In this document: piece by piece, positions 7,969 to 16,919 of the stretch | Layout: each line of letters begins with the position of its first letter | How positions within the stretch are numbered: position 1 is the stretch's first letter | Assembly (NCBI GenBank): GCA_963578475.1 | Contig: CAUZCL010000015.1 | Span: 38,679 to 102,678, forward strand | Reading direction: 5' to 3' | Source of the DNA: SMYC01 sp963578475 | Lineage (GTDB): Bacteria; Acidobacteriota; Vicinamibacteria; Marinacidobacterales; SMYC01 | Length of the DNA: 64,000 nucleotides | Program-made: the position numbers and the translations under genes | Notes under the pieces: generated by a model | Databases searched by the model: none | The model's input: the letters and a program-made list of their open reading frames with translations, nothing else | What the model was told of the DNA's origin: nothing

Positions 7969-8533
7969 GTCGACTTCAAGACGATCCTCGCGACCTTTCA
8001 GTCCGTGTTTCCTCGCATGGGCCTCTGGGAGATCGATCCAGGCGGGGACTACATCCTTCTCGGTTTCGCGCACGACCAACCGATCGACCTAGACGCTGTC
8101 CGGTCGCGTTTTGCCGACGATCGCTTTCGCGGCGACTTCACCACGATGAAACATCGAAGCGCCGAAATGCTCCTGGCGCGTGTGCTGCTCGGGCCGGACG
8201 AAACGGCCGACTCTGTCGCGGAGGCGCCGATCCACACGGATGACAACGTGCTCCTCGAATATTCCGCGCCCAAGAGTTTTCTATCTGCGAGCCGGGCTGC
8301 TCGATCGGGCTATCGAGAGCTATCGCGTAGCTCAAAGACATCGGCCAGAGTTCGAGATGATGTATTACAACCTGGGCGTCGCGTTTTATCAAAGCGGTTC
8401 CTGGGACGAGGCGGAGATCGAGTGGGCCCGAGCACTCGCGCTGAAGTCCGATTTCGAGGAGGCGAAAAAAGCTGTGGCGCGTCTCAACGAGCGGCGTGCC
8501 AAAGGCGAGACGCCACCAGTCCGGCGCCGGTAA
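7969..8533 (+). pseudogene. C-terminal remnant of an aminopropyltransferase-like/TPR membrane protein
   Basis: The frame reading DFKTILATFQSVFPRMGLWE and then YILLGFAHDQPIDLD matches the C-terminal half of the fused MFS/spermidine-synthase-like protein family. Downstream, one frame over, LDRAIESYRVAQRHRPEF and YYNLGVAFYQSGSWDEAEIE are two TPR repeats, a common tail in this family. The frames join cleanly if the T4 run at 8277-8280 is T3. The membrane and SAM-like catalytic N-terminal parts are missing. The gene is 5'-truncated, and the indel may be a sequencing error. Confidence 0.6.
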
Positions 8534-8576
8534 CTCGGGCAAAGCTCCCACGGTGGAGTCCGCGCATCCTGTGGGC

Positions 8577-8582
8577 TAAAAT
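8577..8582 (+). promoter_or_regulatory. TAAAAT -10 box, leaderless-type promoter
   Basis: TAAAAT lies 9 bases before ATG 8592 with no ribosome-binding site between. The layout matches the other short-leader promoters in this window. Confidence 0.45.
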
Positions 8583-8591
8583 CGCTCTACT

Positions 8592-9535
8592 ATGCTACGA
8601 ACCGTTCTGGCCATCGCGCTATCCCTCGTTTGCTCGCACGGGGTTTTTCTGAAACGCTCTTGATCGCGGACGCTCTTCTCTATTTCGACACGGCGTCGTT
8701 AGAAGTCACACGCGCCGTCCCCGCCGGCGGGAACCCGCACGAAGTCGTCGTCACGCGTGACCGCCGCTACGCGATCACTTCCAACTCTCGCAGCAACACC
8801 ATTTCGATCGTCGACCTCTCAAAAGGCAAAGAGGTTGACCGGCTCGCCTCAGCTCGATTCCAATATCCGCACGGTATGGCGTTACATCCGAATGGGCTTT
8901 GGCTCTATTTGACGAACGAGCAGACCCGTCATGTTTTCACGATCGACTTGGAAAAGCGGCAGATCGTCGACGAGCTCTCGACCGGGATGGGCGGGTCACA
9001 CATGGTCGTTCTCACCGCGGACGGTGCGCGCGCGTATATTGCGAACCGTGAGTCCGGCACCGTGAGTCTCTGGAAGACGGCGAGCCAGAAATCCATCGCC
9101 CACGCCGAGGCCGGGAGCGGAGCGGAAGGCATTGCGCTCTCGCACGACGAACGCTGGCTGCTGGTCGCGAATCGAAACGACAACAACCTGCATCTATTTT
9201 CTACCACGGCGGGTCTGAGCCTCGAGGCCGAGATCGCTGTGGGCGAGGGTCCCGTACGTGTGGCTGTATCACCGGACGATCGTCGTGCGTTTGTCACCCA
9301 CCGCGCTTCGGCCCAGGTTTATGTCATCGACCTCGCCACTCGCAAGGTGACCGCCAAGATCGCCGTGGGCGAAGGACCCGGAGGCATGGCGTTCGACGGC
9401 GCCGGCGGGCGGCTCTTCGTCGCGAACACGAGCGCGGGGACGGTATTGGTCCTCGACCTCGAGACTTTGAAGGTCCTCTCGACTCCGGATGCGGGCAAGG
9501 GTCCCGACGGCTTGTGGGTCACTTCCCTGCCGTAA
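8592..9535 (+). CDS. Secreted YVTN-type beta-propeller protein (one-base frameshift in signal peptide)
   Basis: The body is a seven-bladed propeller of YVTN/cytochrome-D1-like repeats. Repeated blade motifs include HEVVVTRDRRYAITSN, GMALHPNGLWLYLTN, GIALSHDERWLLVAN, RVAVSPDDRRAFVTH and GMAFDGAGGRLFVAN. ATG 8592 starts a signal peptide (MLRTVLAIALSLVCSHG) in one frame. The propeller is in the next frame, reachable in-frame only from TTG 8630. Adding one T to the T5 run at 8644-8648 gives a continuous precursor, so I annotate from 8592. The product is probably periplasmic and its ligand is unknown. The indel may be a sequencing error. Confidence 0.7.
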
Positions 9536-9544
9536 CCAATTTGG

Positions 9545-10594
9545 TCAGTACAGCCTTTCGGTGTCGAGCACGTTCAAGATAGGCTCGTCATTCAGAAAGC
9601 GGCGCAGGTTAGCGCAGAACAAGTCGGTGAGACGCTCGTTCTCCCGGTTGCTCGTGCTCGCCGAGTGCGGGCTCACGAGAACATTGGGCATCTCCCATAA
9701 CGGGCTTTCGGGCGGGAGGGGCTCTTTCTCGAACACATCCAAACAGGCGCCGCCGAGATGGCCGGAGCGCAATACCTCCACTAGGGCGGACTCGTCCACC
9801 AGAACGCCTCGACCCAGATTGATGAGGACCGCGCCTTTCGGTAGGAGCTCAAGCTCGTCGCGCCCGAGCATCCCCTCCGTCTCCGGGGTGTGCGGCGTGG
9901 TAAGGACGAGAAACTCCGAGCGTGGCAACACGTCGCGGAGATTCGCGAGCGTGTGCAGCTCGTCTAGGTGAAGGGATGCCGGCTCGATGCCTTCGATATG
10001 TCGTTTGATGCCGAGAACGTGCATCCGCATCGCCCGCGCCATGCGGGCGATCTCGGCGCCGACGGCACCGACACCGACAATGCCCAAAGTGCGTCCGTCG
10101 AGATCCGTCCCCGCGTGACGCTCCCAATGTTTGCGCTCCTGATCGCGCTGCAGCCGCACGAGCTTCTTGTTGAACATCAACATAGAAAGGAGACAGAACT
10201 CGGCGAGAGGCTGTACATGGACACCTCTTGCCGTCGTGAAGACCACCTCCGGAAGGCGCCGATCGTAGCCTCGACGTTTCACGAACTGGCCGATGCCCGA
10301 GCTCGTCGCCTGGATCCATCGTAGCTTGGGCACGAGATCGGGCAAATCTTCTAAATGGGTCGCGTCGAAGTCGAAGAGGATGTCCGCGCTCTCGAGCAAG
10401 CTCCGCCAGCGTCGCTCTTGCTCTTCACTGCGCTCGACGTCCTTTCCGTTGTGATCGGCGGGATAGCGAGGCGGCCTCAGCAAGTCCGGCTCGTAGAGAA
10501 CGTGCATCCTCGCATCGACTTGCCGGATGCGCTCGACGTGCTCCGGCTCCAAATAGCTCGCGATGAGAATGGTGTAGTGGTCTCGCTCCGTCAC
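9545..10594 (-). CDS. D-isomer-specific 2-hydroxyacid dehydrogenase (second paralogue)
   Basis: This 349-residue enzyme is of the same family as the product of 6079-7020 but clearly divergent. It has the dinucleotide motif GVGAVGAEIAR near residue 175, and Arg in NLGRGVLVDE, Glu in VFEKEPLPPE and His in VSPHSAS. An insertion near residues 40-60 (PADHNGKDVERSEEQERR) is unusual for the family. Both paralogues end in a similar NVxDxERxY tail, so they probably arose by duplication. It follows the truncated permease on the same strand by 16 bases. Confidence 0.87.
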   Translation of the reverse strand: MTERDHYTILIASYLEPEHVERIRQVDARMHVLYEPDLLRPPRYPADHNGKDVERSEEQERRWRSLLESADILFDFDATHLEDLPDLVPKLRWIQATSSGIGQFVKRRGYDRRLPEVVFTTARGVHVQPLAEFCLLSMLMFNKKLVRLQRDQERKHWERHAGTDLDGRTLGIVGVGAVGAEIARMARAMRMHVLGIKRHIEGIEPASLHLDELHTLANLRDVLPRSEFLVLTTPHTPETEGMLGRDELELLPKGAVLINLGRGVLVDESALVEVLRSGHLGGACLDVFEKEPLPPESPLWEMPNVLVSPHSASTSNRENERLTDLFCANLRRFLNDEPILNVLDTERLY

Positions 10595-10610
10595 AGAGGA
10601 CGAGTGTACC

Positions 10611-12385
10611 TCACGATCGGAGCGCGGTCACAGGGTCGATGCGAGCGGCACGCAAAGCAGGCAACAGTGTGGCGGCAAAAGCCACCAGCAAGAGTACCGC
10701 GCTCGCACCGAGATAGCTGGTCGCGTCGAGTGTTTCGACTTGGAAGAGGAGCGACGCGAGCAGACGGCTCACACCCCACGTCGCGAGCCAGCCGATGGCA
10801 ACGCCGAGCAAGGCCAACGCCATGCCGCGCTTTACCACCATCCCGAGAACGTCTCTTGTATGCGCTCCCATCGCCATACGAATTCCGATTTCGTGAGACT
10901 GCTGGCTGACGGTGTAAGAGATGACGCCGTAGATCCCCACCGCGGCGAGGGCCAGCGCCAATCCTGCGAAGACGGATAGCAACGTCATCGAGAATCTAGG
11001 CTCGGCAACCGAGTCGGTGAGCACGCGCTCCATGGTCGCGATTTGCCCGATGGGCTGGTCGGGGTCGACCTCCCAGATAGCGCGCTCCACGGCATCGACG
11101 GCGGCGAGCGGCGAGCCGCGGGTACGCAAGACAAACGTCATGCCGACGCGGGCGACTTGTCGGTAGTTGACGTAGAACGCAGGCTCGGGCGGCTTGGACA
11201 AGGACAATTGTTGGACCGCTCCCACAACGCCCACAACGGAAAAGGTGTTCTCGCCGACTTGAATGGCGGAGCCGACAGGAGCTTCGTCGGGCCAATCACG
11301 CTCCGCGGCGGTCTCGTTAATGATGATAACGAGAAGATGGTCCGAGTCGTCCAGCTCGTTGAAGTCTCTCCCGGACAAGAGCGGTATGCGCATCGTGCGG
11401 ACATAGTTCGGGCTGGTGAACCGCATCGCAGCTTCCGGCTCCTGACCGTCCGGCGGAGGTTCTCTTCCCTGGATGGTGAAGCCCATGTCCTCACCTTGAA
11501 ACGTGTCGCTGCGAAGAGGGAACGGCCGAATCAACGCTGCGGAGTCTATGCCAGGAATGTTTTCCAGCGGCTCTAAGACGTCGTGAAAGAAACCGACATA
11601 GTCGTGCCGTGTCGGGTATTTGTAGCTTTGTGCGGTCACATTGAGCGTGAGGACCCCACTCGGGTCGAGACCAGGATCGACCTGGAGCAACCGATAATAG
11701 CTTCGGATCAGAAGCGAGGCAGAGATGGAGAGCACGACGACGAGCGCGACTTCGACAATCACCAAGCCCGAGCGCAGCCCTCGACGACCGCTACCGCCCA
11801 CGCCGCGCGCGCCTTCTTTCAAAAAGCCTTGTAAGTTCGAGCCCGCCATACGCAACGCGGGAGCCGTTCCAAAGAGAAGGCCCGTCACGACGCTTAGAAG
11901 CGCGGTAAAGACGAGCGCGACGCCATCGACCTGCACTGTCGAGAGCATCGGAATGCTCGGCGGCGCCATGGCCACCAAGTAACGTGTGCCGACGATGCCA
12001 ACTAGCATTCCTATGACCCCGCCGATGGAAGCGAGTAGAACACTTTCGGTGAGAAGCTGCCGAAGCTGCCGAAGCTGCCGGGCGCGGCCGGCCCCGAGCG
12101 CGACGCGGACGGCGAGCTCTTTGCTGCGGTCCTCCGCGCGGGCGAAGACGAGGTTCGCGATATTCGCGCATCCAATGAGAAGCACGAAACCGACGGCTGC
12201 GAACACGGTGAGCATGCCCGCGCGAATGTCACCGACCATCTGCGCATGCAGCGGCTCGATCGTCGCTGCCGTAAGCCCCTCGTTCGAGTCCGGATATTCC
12301 TGGGCAAGCCTCCCGGTGATCGTCGCCATCTCGGCGCGGGCGCTCTCGATGGAGACACCTTGCTTCAACCGCGCGCTGTTGCCGC
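10611..12385 (-). pseudogene. MacB/ADOP-type ABC transporter permease lacking its N-terminus
   Basis: The frame holds most of a macrolide-exporter-like permease. A MacB periplasmic segment tail (ARLKQGVSIESARAEM) leads to an FtsX block (AAVGFVLLIGCANIANLVFA). A second periplasmic domain and a final FtsX domain (GIYGVISYTVSQQSHEIGIR) follow. Intact relatives have about 800 residues with an N-terminal helix and the first half of the periplasmic domain. Here homology ends near 12385, where the sequence becomes the antisense of an HNH nuclease fragment. The ORF stays open to 12551 by chance. No partner ATPase is adjacent. Confidence 0.75.
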
Positions 12386-12405
12386 CCGTCCAGCAAGCGA
12401 AGAAC

Positions 12406-12822
12406 ATGGCAAAAATTTTGGAGAAGGCACTCGACATCGCGATCGAGAAGAAGGACCCGAAGAAGAAACTCGAGCGGCGCAGAGAGAGGCAAGAGGGCAG
12501 CACCGGCAAATCTCGTTTGAACGAGGTCACGGAGAAGGCCGAGCCGGCCAAGTCTCGCTACGTTGCATCCGAGGTTAGAGGACGCGTTCACGAGCGGGAT
12601 GGGTACCAATGCGTCTATGTGGGATTAGATGGTAGGAGATGTACAGCGCGGGTGGCGTTGCAAATCGACCATAAGAAGCCTTTTGGTATCTTTCGAAGTA
12701 ACGATGAAGCCGACCTCAGACTCCTTTGCGCCTCGCATAATTTATTGGAAGCGGAGCGCGTTTACGGCCCGGCGTTCATCCAGCAAAAGATTGCTCAGCA
12801 ACGGAAGTCTCGTTCCCCGTGA
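12406..12822 (+). pseudogene. HNH endonuclease, C-terminal half only
   Basis: From ATG 12406 the 138 residues match the C-terminal half of a common HNH endonuclease family. A basic helix (KALDIAIEKKDPKKKLERRR) is followed by RYVASEVRGRVHERDGYQC, CTARVALQIDHKKPFGIF and DLRLLCASHNLLEAERVYG. The HNH residues are present (IDH, then ASHN). Relatives carry a long helical DUF222-like domain ahead, which is missing. The missing 5' end coincides with the truncated 5' end of the divergent permease. One deletion could therefore have removed both. Function is doubtful without the N-terminal domain. Confidence 0.65.
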
Positions 12823-12871
12823 GGGGACGCACGTTAGACTTTGTTACAATTCCCGAGGAGGTTCCATCAGG

Positions 12872-14203
12872 ATGAAAAGGCTAGGCGTTGGCATCGGTCT
12901 CTGTTTCGTGGCGACGGCGCTCTTCGCTGAGGATAGCAACTGGACCCGTTGGCGAGGCTCGAGCATGGACGGGATCGCGAAGGACGCCAACCCGCCGATC
13001 GAGTGGAGCGAGGACAAGAACGTCCAGTGGAAAGTCGCGCTGCCTGGCCAGGGCTCGTCGACGCCCATCATTTGGGGGGAGCACATCTACATCTTGACGG
13101 CGATTCCGACCGACGGGTCAGAAGCTCCGCTGGCGCCGCACGCGAACCCGAACGCACCGCAAGGCAGAAGGCGTCGCCGCGGAGGGCCACCGCCTGTCTC
13201 GATCGAGCAGGAGTTCAAGCTGCTCGTTCTGAACCGCGCCGACGGAAGCCTCGCTTGGGAGCGGACCGCGACGAAAGCCATGCCACATGACGGCAAGCAA
13301 GCGAATAACAGCTATGCTTCCGCCTCTGCGATGACGGACGGCGAGATCCTTCTCGCCTATTTCAACTCCTGGGGCCTCTACGCCTATGACATGGAAGGCA
13401 ACTTGAAGTGGAGCAAGGATTTCGGGGACTTGTACACGCGCGGCGGCTTCGGCGAAGGCGCGTCGCCGGCTCTTCACGGAGACATCGTCGTCGTCCAATG
13501 GGACCACGAACGTGAGTCTTTTATCGCCGCGCTCGACAAGAATAGCGGCAAAGAGCTCTGGCGTCGGGATCGCGACGAAGTCAGCGGATGGAGCACGCCG
13601 CTCGTCGTCGAGCACGAGGGCCGTTCTCAAGTCATAACCACAGGTTTGAAGAACGTGACGAGCTACGACTTGGAGAGGGGCGAAATTGTCTGGTCCGGTC
13701 CGGGCCTCACCTTGAACGCCATCCCGTCGCCCGTCGAAAAGGACGGCATCGTGTACGTCACGAGCGGCTTTCGCGGGAATGCCGCTTTTGCTGTCCGGCT
13801 CTCCGAGGCCAAAGGCGACATCACAGGCTCCTCGGCTATTCTCTGGCAAATCGACCGGGATACACCCTACGTCCCCTCCCCTCTTCTTTACGAGGACATC
13901 CTCTACCTCGTGAAGAGCAACAGCGGAATTTTGACCGCTCGCGACGCGAAGACGGGCAAAGCGCATTACGGTCCGGTCCGGCTCGAAGGCATTTTCGAGA
14001 TCTACGCGTCGCCTGTCGGGGTGAATGGCCGTGTCTACATCCTTGGCCGCGACGGGACCGCGCTCGTTCTCAACAACGGTCCGGAGCTCGAGATCCTAGC
14101 CACGAACTCCCTGGACGACGGCTTCGACGCCTCCCCGGCGATCATCGGCGACGCGATGTACCTCCGGGGCTATCGCCATCTGTACCGGATTTCGGAGAAC
14201 TGA
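12872..14203 (+). CDS. Secreted PQQ-like beta-propeller protein
   Basis: This 443-residue protein has a signal peptide (MKRLGVGIGLCFVATALFA) followed by an eight-bladed WD-like PQQ propeller. NWTRWRGSSMDGIA and VQWKVALPGQGSSTPIIWG form the first blade. Related blades appear at KNSGKELWRRDRDEVSGWST and PSPLLYEDILYLVKSNSGIL. An Arg-rich loop (RRRRRGGPPP near residue 90) is inserted in the first blade. This type is frequent in Acidobacteria and Planctomycetes. It binds no PQQ in most cases and its role is unknown. ATG 12872 is chosen for its GAGGAGG site at 12855-12861. TACAAT at 12845-12850 may be the -10. Confidence 0.85.
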   Translation: MKRLGVGIGLCFVATALFAEDSNWTRWRGSSMDGIAKDANPPIEWSEDKNVQWKVALPGQGSSTPIIWGEHIYILTAIPTDGSEAPLAPHANPNAPQGRRRRRGGPPPVSIEQEFKLLVLNRADGSLAWERTATKAMPHDGKQANNSYASASAMTDGEILLAYFNSWGLYAYDMEGNLKWSKDFGDLYTRGGFGEGASPALHGDIVVVQWDHERESFIAALDKNSGKELWRRDRDEVSGWSTPLVVEHEGRSQVITTGLKNVTSYDLERGEIVWSGPGLTLNAIPSPVEKDGIVYVTSGFRGNAAFAVRLSEAKGDITGSSAILWQIDRDTPYVPSPLLYEDILYLVKSNSGILTARDAKTGKAHYGPVRLEGIFEIYASPVGVNGRVYILGRDGTALVLNNGPELEILATNSLDDGFDASPAIIGDAMYLRGYRHLYRISEN

Positions 14204-14289
14204 GGCTTCTTGTTAACTAATGATGCAATCACCCAAGGGCCGAGCCGTGGGCCCTGCGATTAGCTCGAGGGCCAGAGCGACATTGTTCA

Positions 14290-15236
14290 CTACGATTTGC
14301 AGGCCCAGAGGCTCGGTTTTCTGCGCGAAGGGCCGGCGCTCTCCCGGAGCATTGAAACCTCGCCGGCCGGGGCAGCGACCGCTCCCGACTCGGAATCGCG
14401 TTTCAGATGCTTCAGCTCTATCAGGAGATCCTTCGCCGTTTGGTAGCGCTCCTCGCGATCCTTCTCCAAACACCGGCGGATGATGCGCTCGAGCTCCGCG
14501 GGCACGTCGTAGTTGAACCGAGCGATCGCGTCGGGCGGCGTGTTTTTGATGCGCTCGATGGTCTCGGTCGGGTTGCCACCCAGAAAAGGCAGGCGGCCGG
14601 TGGTGAGCTCATAGAGGACAACATCTAGGGAGAAAATATCCGAGCGTCCATCGACGTCGCGCCCTAGAGCCTGCTCGGGGCTCATGTAGTAAACGGTCCC
14701 CATCACCACCCCTGCCACCGTCTTCGCTTCGGTGGCAGCTTCGGAATCTGGCGACGCTCCGGCGGTGGCCATCGGTTTAGCAAGACCGAAGTCGAGAACC
14801 TTGATCTGATCGCGGTCGGTGAGCACCAAGTTGGCGGGTTCGATATCCCGATGAACGATACGCTTCGCATGAGCCGCGTCGAGAGCGTCCGCAACTTGTA
14901 GCCCTATGTTGATAATGTCGGCTATGGCAAGAGGATCACCTTTGACTCTCTCGACCAGGTTTTGCCATCCACGAACTGCATGGCGATGAAATAGATGCCG
15001 TCCGCCTCGCCAATCTCGTAAATGTGGGCAACGTTCGGGTGGTCGATGGCCGAGGCGGATTTCGCTTCGCGCACGAATCGCGCCCGGCGCTCTTCGCTCT
15101 CGGCGAACTCAAGCGGAAGGACCTTGAGAGCGACCTTGCGGCCAAGCTTCGTATCCTCGGCTAGATAGACGTCGCCCATCCCACCTGAGCCAATCTTCTC
15201 CAAGATTTTGTAGTGGGCGAGGCTTTGGCCAATCAT
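14290..15236 (-). pseudogene. Ser/Thr protein kinase, frameshifted, active-site Lys replaced, tail lost
   Basis: The N-terminal lobe from ATG 15236 is canonical: HYKILEKIGSGGMGDVYLAE then KVALKVLPLEF. It stops after GKTWSRESK. The remaining kinase follows in another frame: LQVADALDAAHAKRIVHRD, DFGLAKPMA, MSPEQALGRDVDGRSDIFSL. One extra C at 14958-14959 would join the halves. The catalytic loop reads HRDIEPAN instead of HRDxKPxN, so the conserved Lys is Glu. That change is not explained by an indel error. The protein ends soon after the kinase domain (RRKPSLWACKS), with no transmembrane or sensor domain. Confidence 0.75.
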
Positions 15237-15254
15237 AGAGGGATTTCCTAGGAG

Positions 15255-15283
15255 ATATTATCCGGTCGGCGAGTTGCGGGCAA
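15255..15283 (-). promoter_or_regulatory. Possible promoter of the broken kinase gene
   Basis: On the minus strand TTGCCC (15283-15278) and TAATAT (15260-15255) are separated by 17 bases. They lie 18 bases ahead of ATG 15236. The -35 is only a partial match. Confidence 0.3.
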
Positions 15284-15343
15284 TGCAGCATCCGAGAGGC
15301 CCAGCTGGAAGCGTGACCGCAGGTGGGTTGTAACTTCCCGCTC

Positions 15344-16162
15344 ATGCGGCTAGATTCTCTCCATGTCTCGCCGCCGGAACGCGCCTTGGCCCGTATGAGA
15401 TCGGCTCCCCCATCGAGATCAATCTCCCATACGCAAGCGGTCGTTGCCTTCACGCTCGCCGCGGTGACGATTGTAGTCGCGGTCGTTCTCGCCACCATCT
15501 TGTTTCCCGGGGGGTTCGACTGGGTCTACACGGTGATGTCCACCCTAGCCTCGCGGAGGCACAACCCCGATGGCAGCGTCTTTTTCGCAGCGGGGCTGGT
15601 TGTCTCGCTCGCACTCCTGTGGCCCGCGACCGCATGGATTCGTGAATGTGATTTCGCGGCTCACCGGGTCGCGAAGTTCGGCCTTCGGTCCTTGCAACTA
15701 GGCATCGTCCTGGGCGTGGCGGTCGGTCTGGAGCGCCTGTTCTTCTATGACCTCTCCCAAATCGTGCGGAAAGGCCACGAGATCCTGGCAGTCCTTTCCT
15801 TCCTCTGCCTCTACGCCGGCGTCCTTGACCTGCAAATTCACCGCGTGCGTTTGCGCCAAGTCTCGTTCTGGCCCACGTTGTTCGCCATCGGACCGCTCGT
15901 CGCCATCGGTCTCAGCCAGCTGGGGCTCTACCTCGATCAGCGTGACCTCGGTTGGGTCGACACCAGCTGGCGGGAGATGGGCGTGCCCCTATGGCTGAGC
16001 TTCGCCTTCTGGCAGTGGCTGGCAACGGCCGCTTTGTGGGCCTCGTTCGGTCACCTCGTCTTCTCAAGCCGTTCTTCGCACGTCAAGGATCCCGCTCAAT
16101 CTGGCGCCAGCGAGAACGAACCACCTGGGGCAGTCACGCACCGGGGCTGGACGCAGGGTTAG
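15344..16162 (+). CDS. Uncharacterised multi-pass membrane protein (DUF998-like)
   Basis: The ORF encodes about 272 residues with six hydrophobic segments, beginning with VVAFTLAAVTIVVAVVLATI. The loop after the first segment (FPGGFDWVYTVMSTLAS then HNPDGSVFF) recalls the DUF998/FAR-17a group, where a Pro-rich first loop precedes a short helix. The C-terminus is polar. Starts at 15323, 15344 and 15395 are all possible and none has a good ribosome site. No function can be assigned. It marks the left edge of a stretch with a more GC-rich third-base pattern. Confidence 0.6.
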   Translation: MRLDSLHVSPPERALARMRSAPPSRSISHTQAVVAFTLAAVTIVVAVVLATILFPGGFDWVYTVMSTLASRRHNPDGSVFFAAGLVVSLALLWPATAWIRECDFAAHRVAKFGLRSLQLGIVLGVAVGLERLFFYDLSQIVRKGHEILAVLSFLCLYAGVLDLQIHRVRLRQVSFWPTLFAIGPLVAIGLSQLGLYLDQRDLGWVDTSWREMGVPLWLSFAFWQWLATAALWASFGHLVFSSRSSHVKDPAQSGASENEPPGAVTHRGWTQG

Positions 16163-16437
16163 CTGTCCTCTCTGTCGCGGCGCGAACCTCAGCGGGCTCC
16201 CTTCCGCCAAGCTCGTTGACACACGCTGTCGGGTTCTTGACAGCTCGGTTGGTCAGCGGGAGCGCTTTGAAGGCGATTTTGGCTCCCACGGACGTGATAC
16301 CGTAGGGTCAAAATATTCGAACGACAATCAGGTCAGCAAGTTCGGCGGACCCCGCGGGCCGGTTGAACCCGCCCTTCCTGTCGGATAGGTATTCCAGTTC
16401 TTCGGGGAGTCGCGATGGACTGGAAGACCATGCTGGC
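16163..16437. other. Intergenic stretch without a recognisable gene
   Basis: Between the membrane protein and the DPP4 fragment I see no frame with convincing homology. The minus-strand frame just right of it (EEFDFRPQDTRSAG) may be degraded continuation of the DPP4 fragment. No hairpin or promoter stands out. Confidence 0.4.
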
Positions 16438-16758
16438 CTATATCTCAGGATCCGTGGATGAGGAGCTGCTCCTGCGGAACGAGTATCTTGTGGCCGAAAA
16501 TCGAATTCTTCGAAACCAGTCCGTCGACACGAGCACGCGGCGCTCGAACGTGCCCCTGTCGAATAGCCAGAGATCTCTACCATCGTCCGTGGACAGGAAG
16601 TAGCTGAGGTGCCCTTCGGGGGTCCAGCGTATTTGAGAAGGCGCGGGCGACGACAGGTCACCGCCATAAATGGCTTCGATGGTGAGTTTCTTGGGCTGCG
16701 CTTCCGCGAGAGCGAAGGGCAGAAGCGACAAGAGGACGAGAGCCGTCGAGCGAGGCAT
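16438..16758 (-). pseudogene. N-terminal fragment of a dipeptidyl peptidase IV (S9) gene
   Basis: ATG 16758 starts a signal peptide (MPRSTALVLLSLLPFALAEA). The characteristic first propeller strand of S9B peptidases follows: KKLTIEAIYGGDLSSPAPSQ, then IRWTPEGHLSYF and WLFDRGTFERRVLVS. After about 80 residues the frame loses similarity and ends. The rest of the propeller and the alpha/beta-hydrolase domain are missing. Intact enzymes have 700-plus residues and cleave dipeptides after Pro in the periplasm. Confidence 0.65.
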
Positions 16759-16885
16759 AGCGTGTGGAACCTCCTAGAGTGTCCCAGAAGGTACCAGCCC
16801 TGGCGCAACGCTTCAACATTCAGCCGCTCTGCTTTGACGACATACGCTCGATCCTTTCGGTCCACCCGCTATGTGCCGTCAGAGC

Positions 16886-16891
16886 TACAAT
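16886..16891 (+). promoter_or_regulatory. TACAAT -10 box ahead of the O-acetylation cassette
   Basis: TACAAT lies 28 bases upstream of ATG 16920, the first gene of the cassette. No good -35 is visible. A weak GGA at 16914-16916 may serve as ribosome-binding site. Confidence 0.35.
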
Positions 16892-16919
16892 GTACCGGGG
16901 GCGCCAGGGTAAAGGACAT

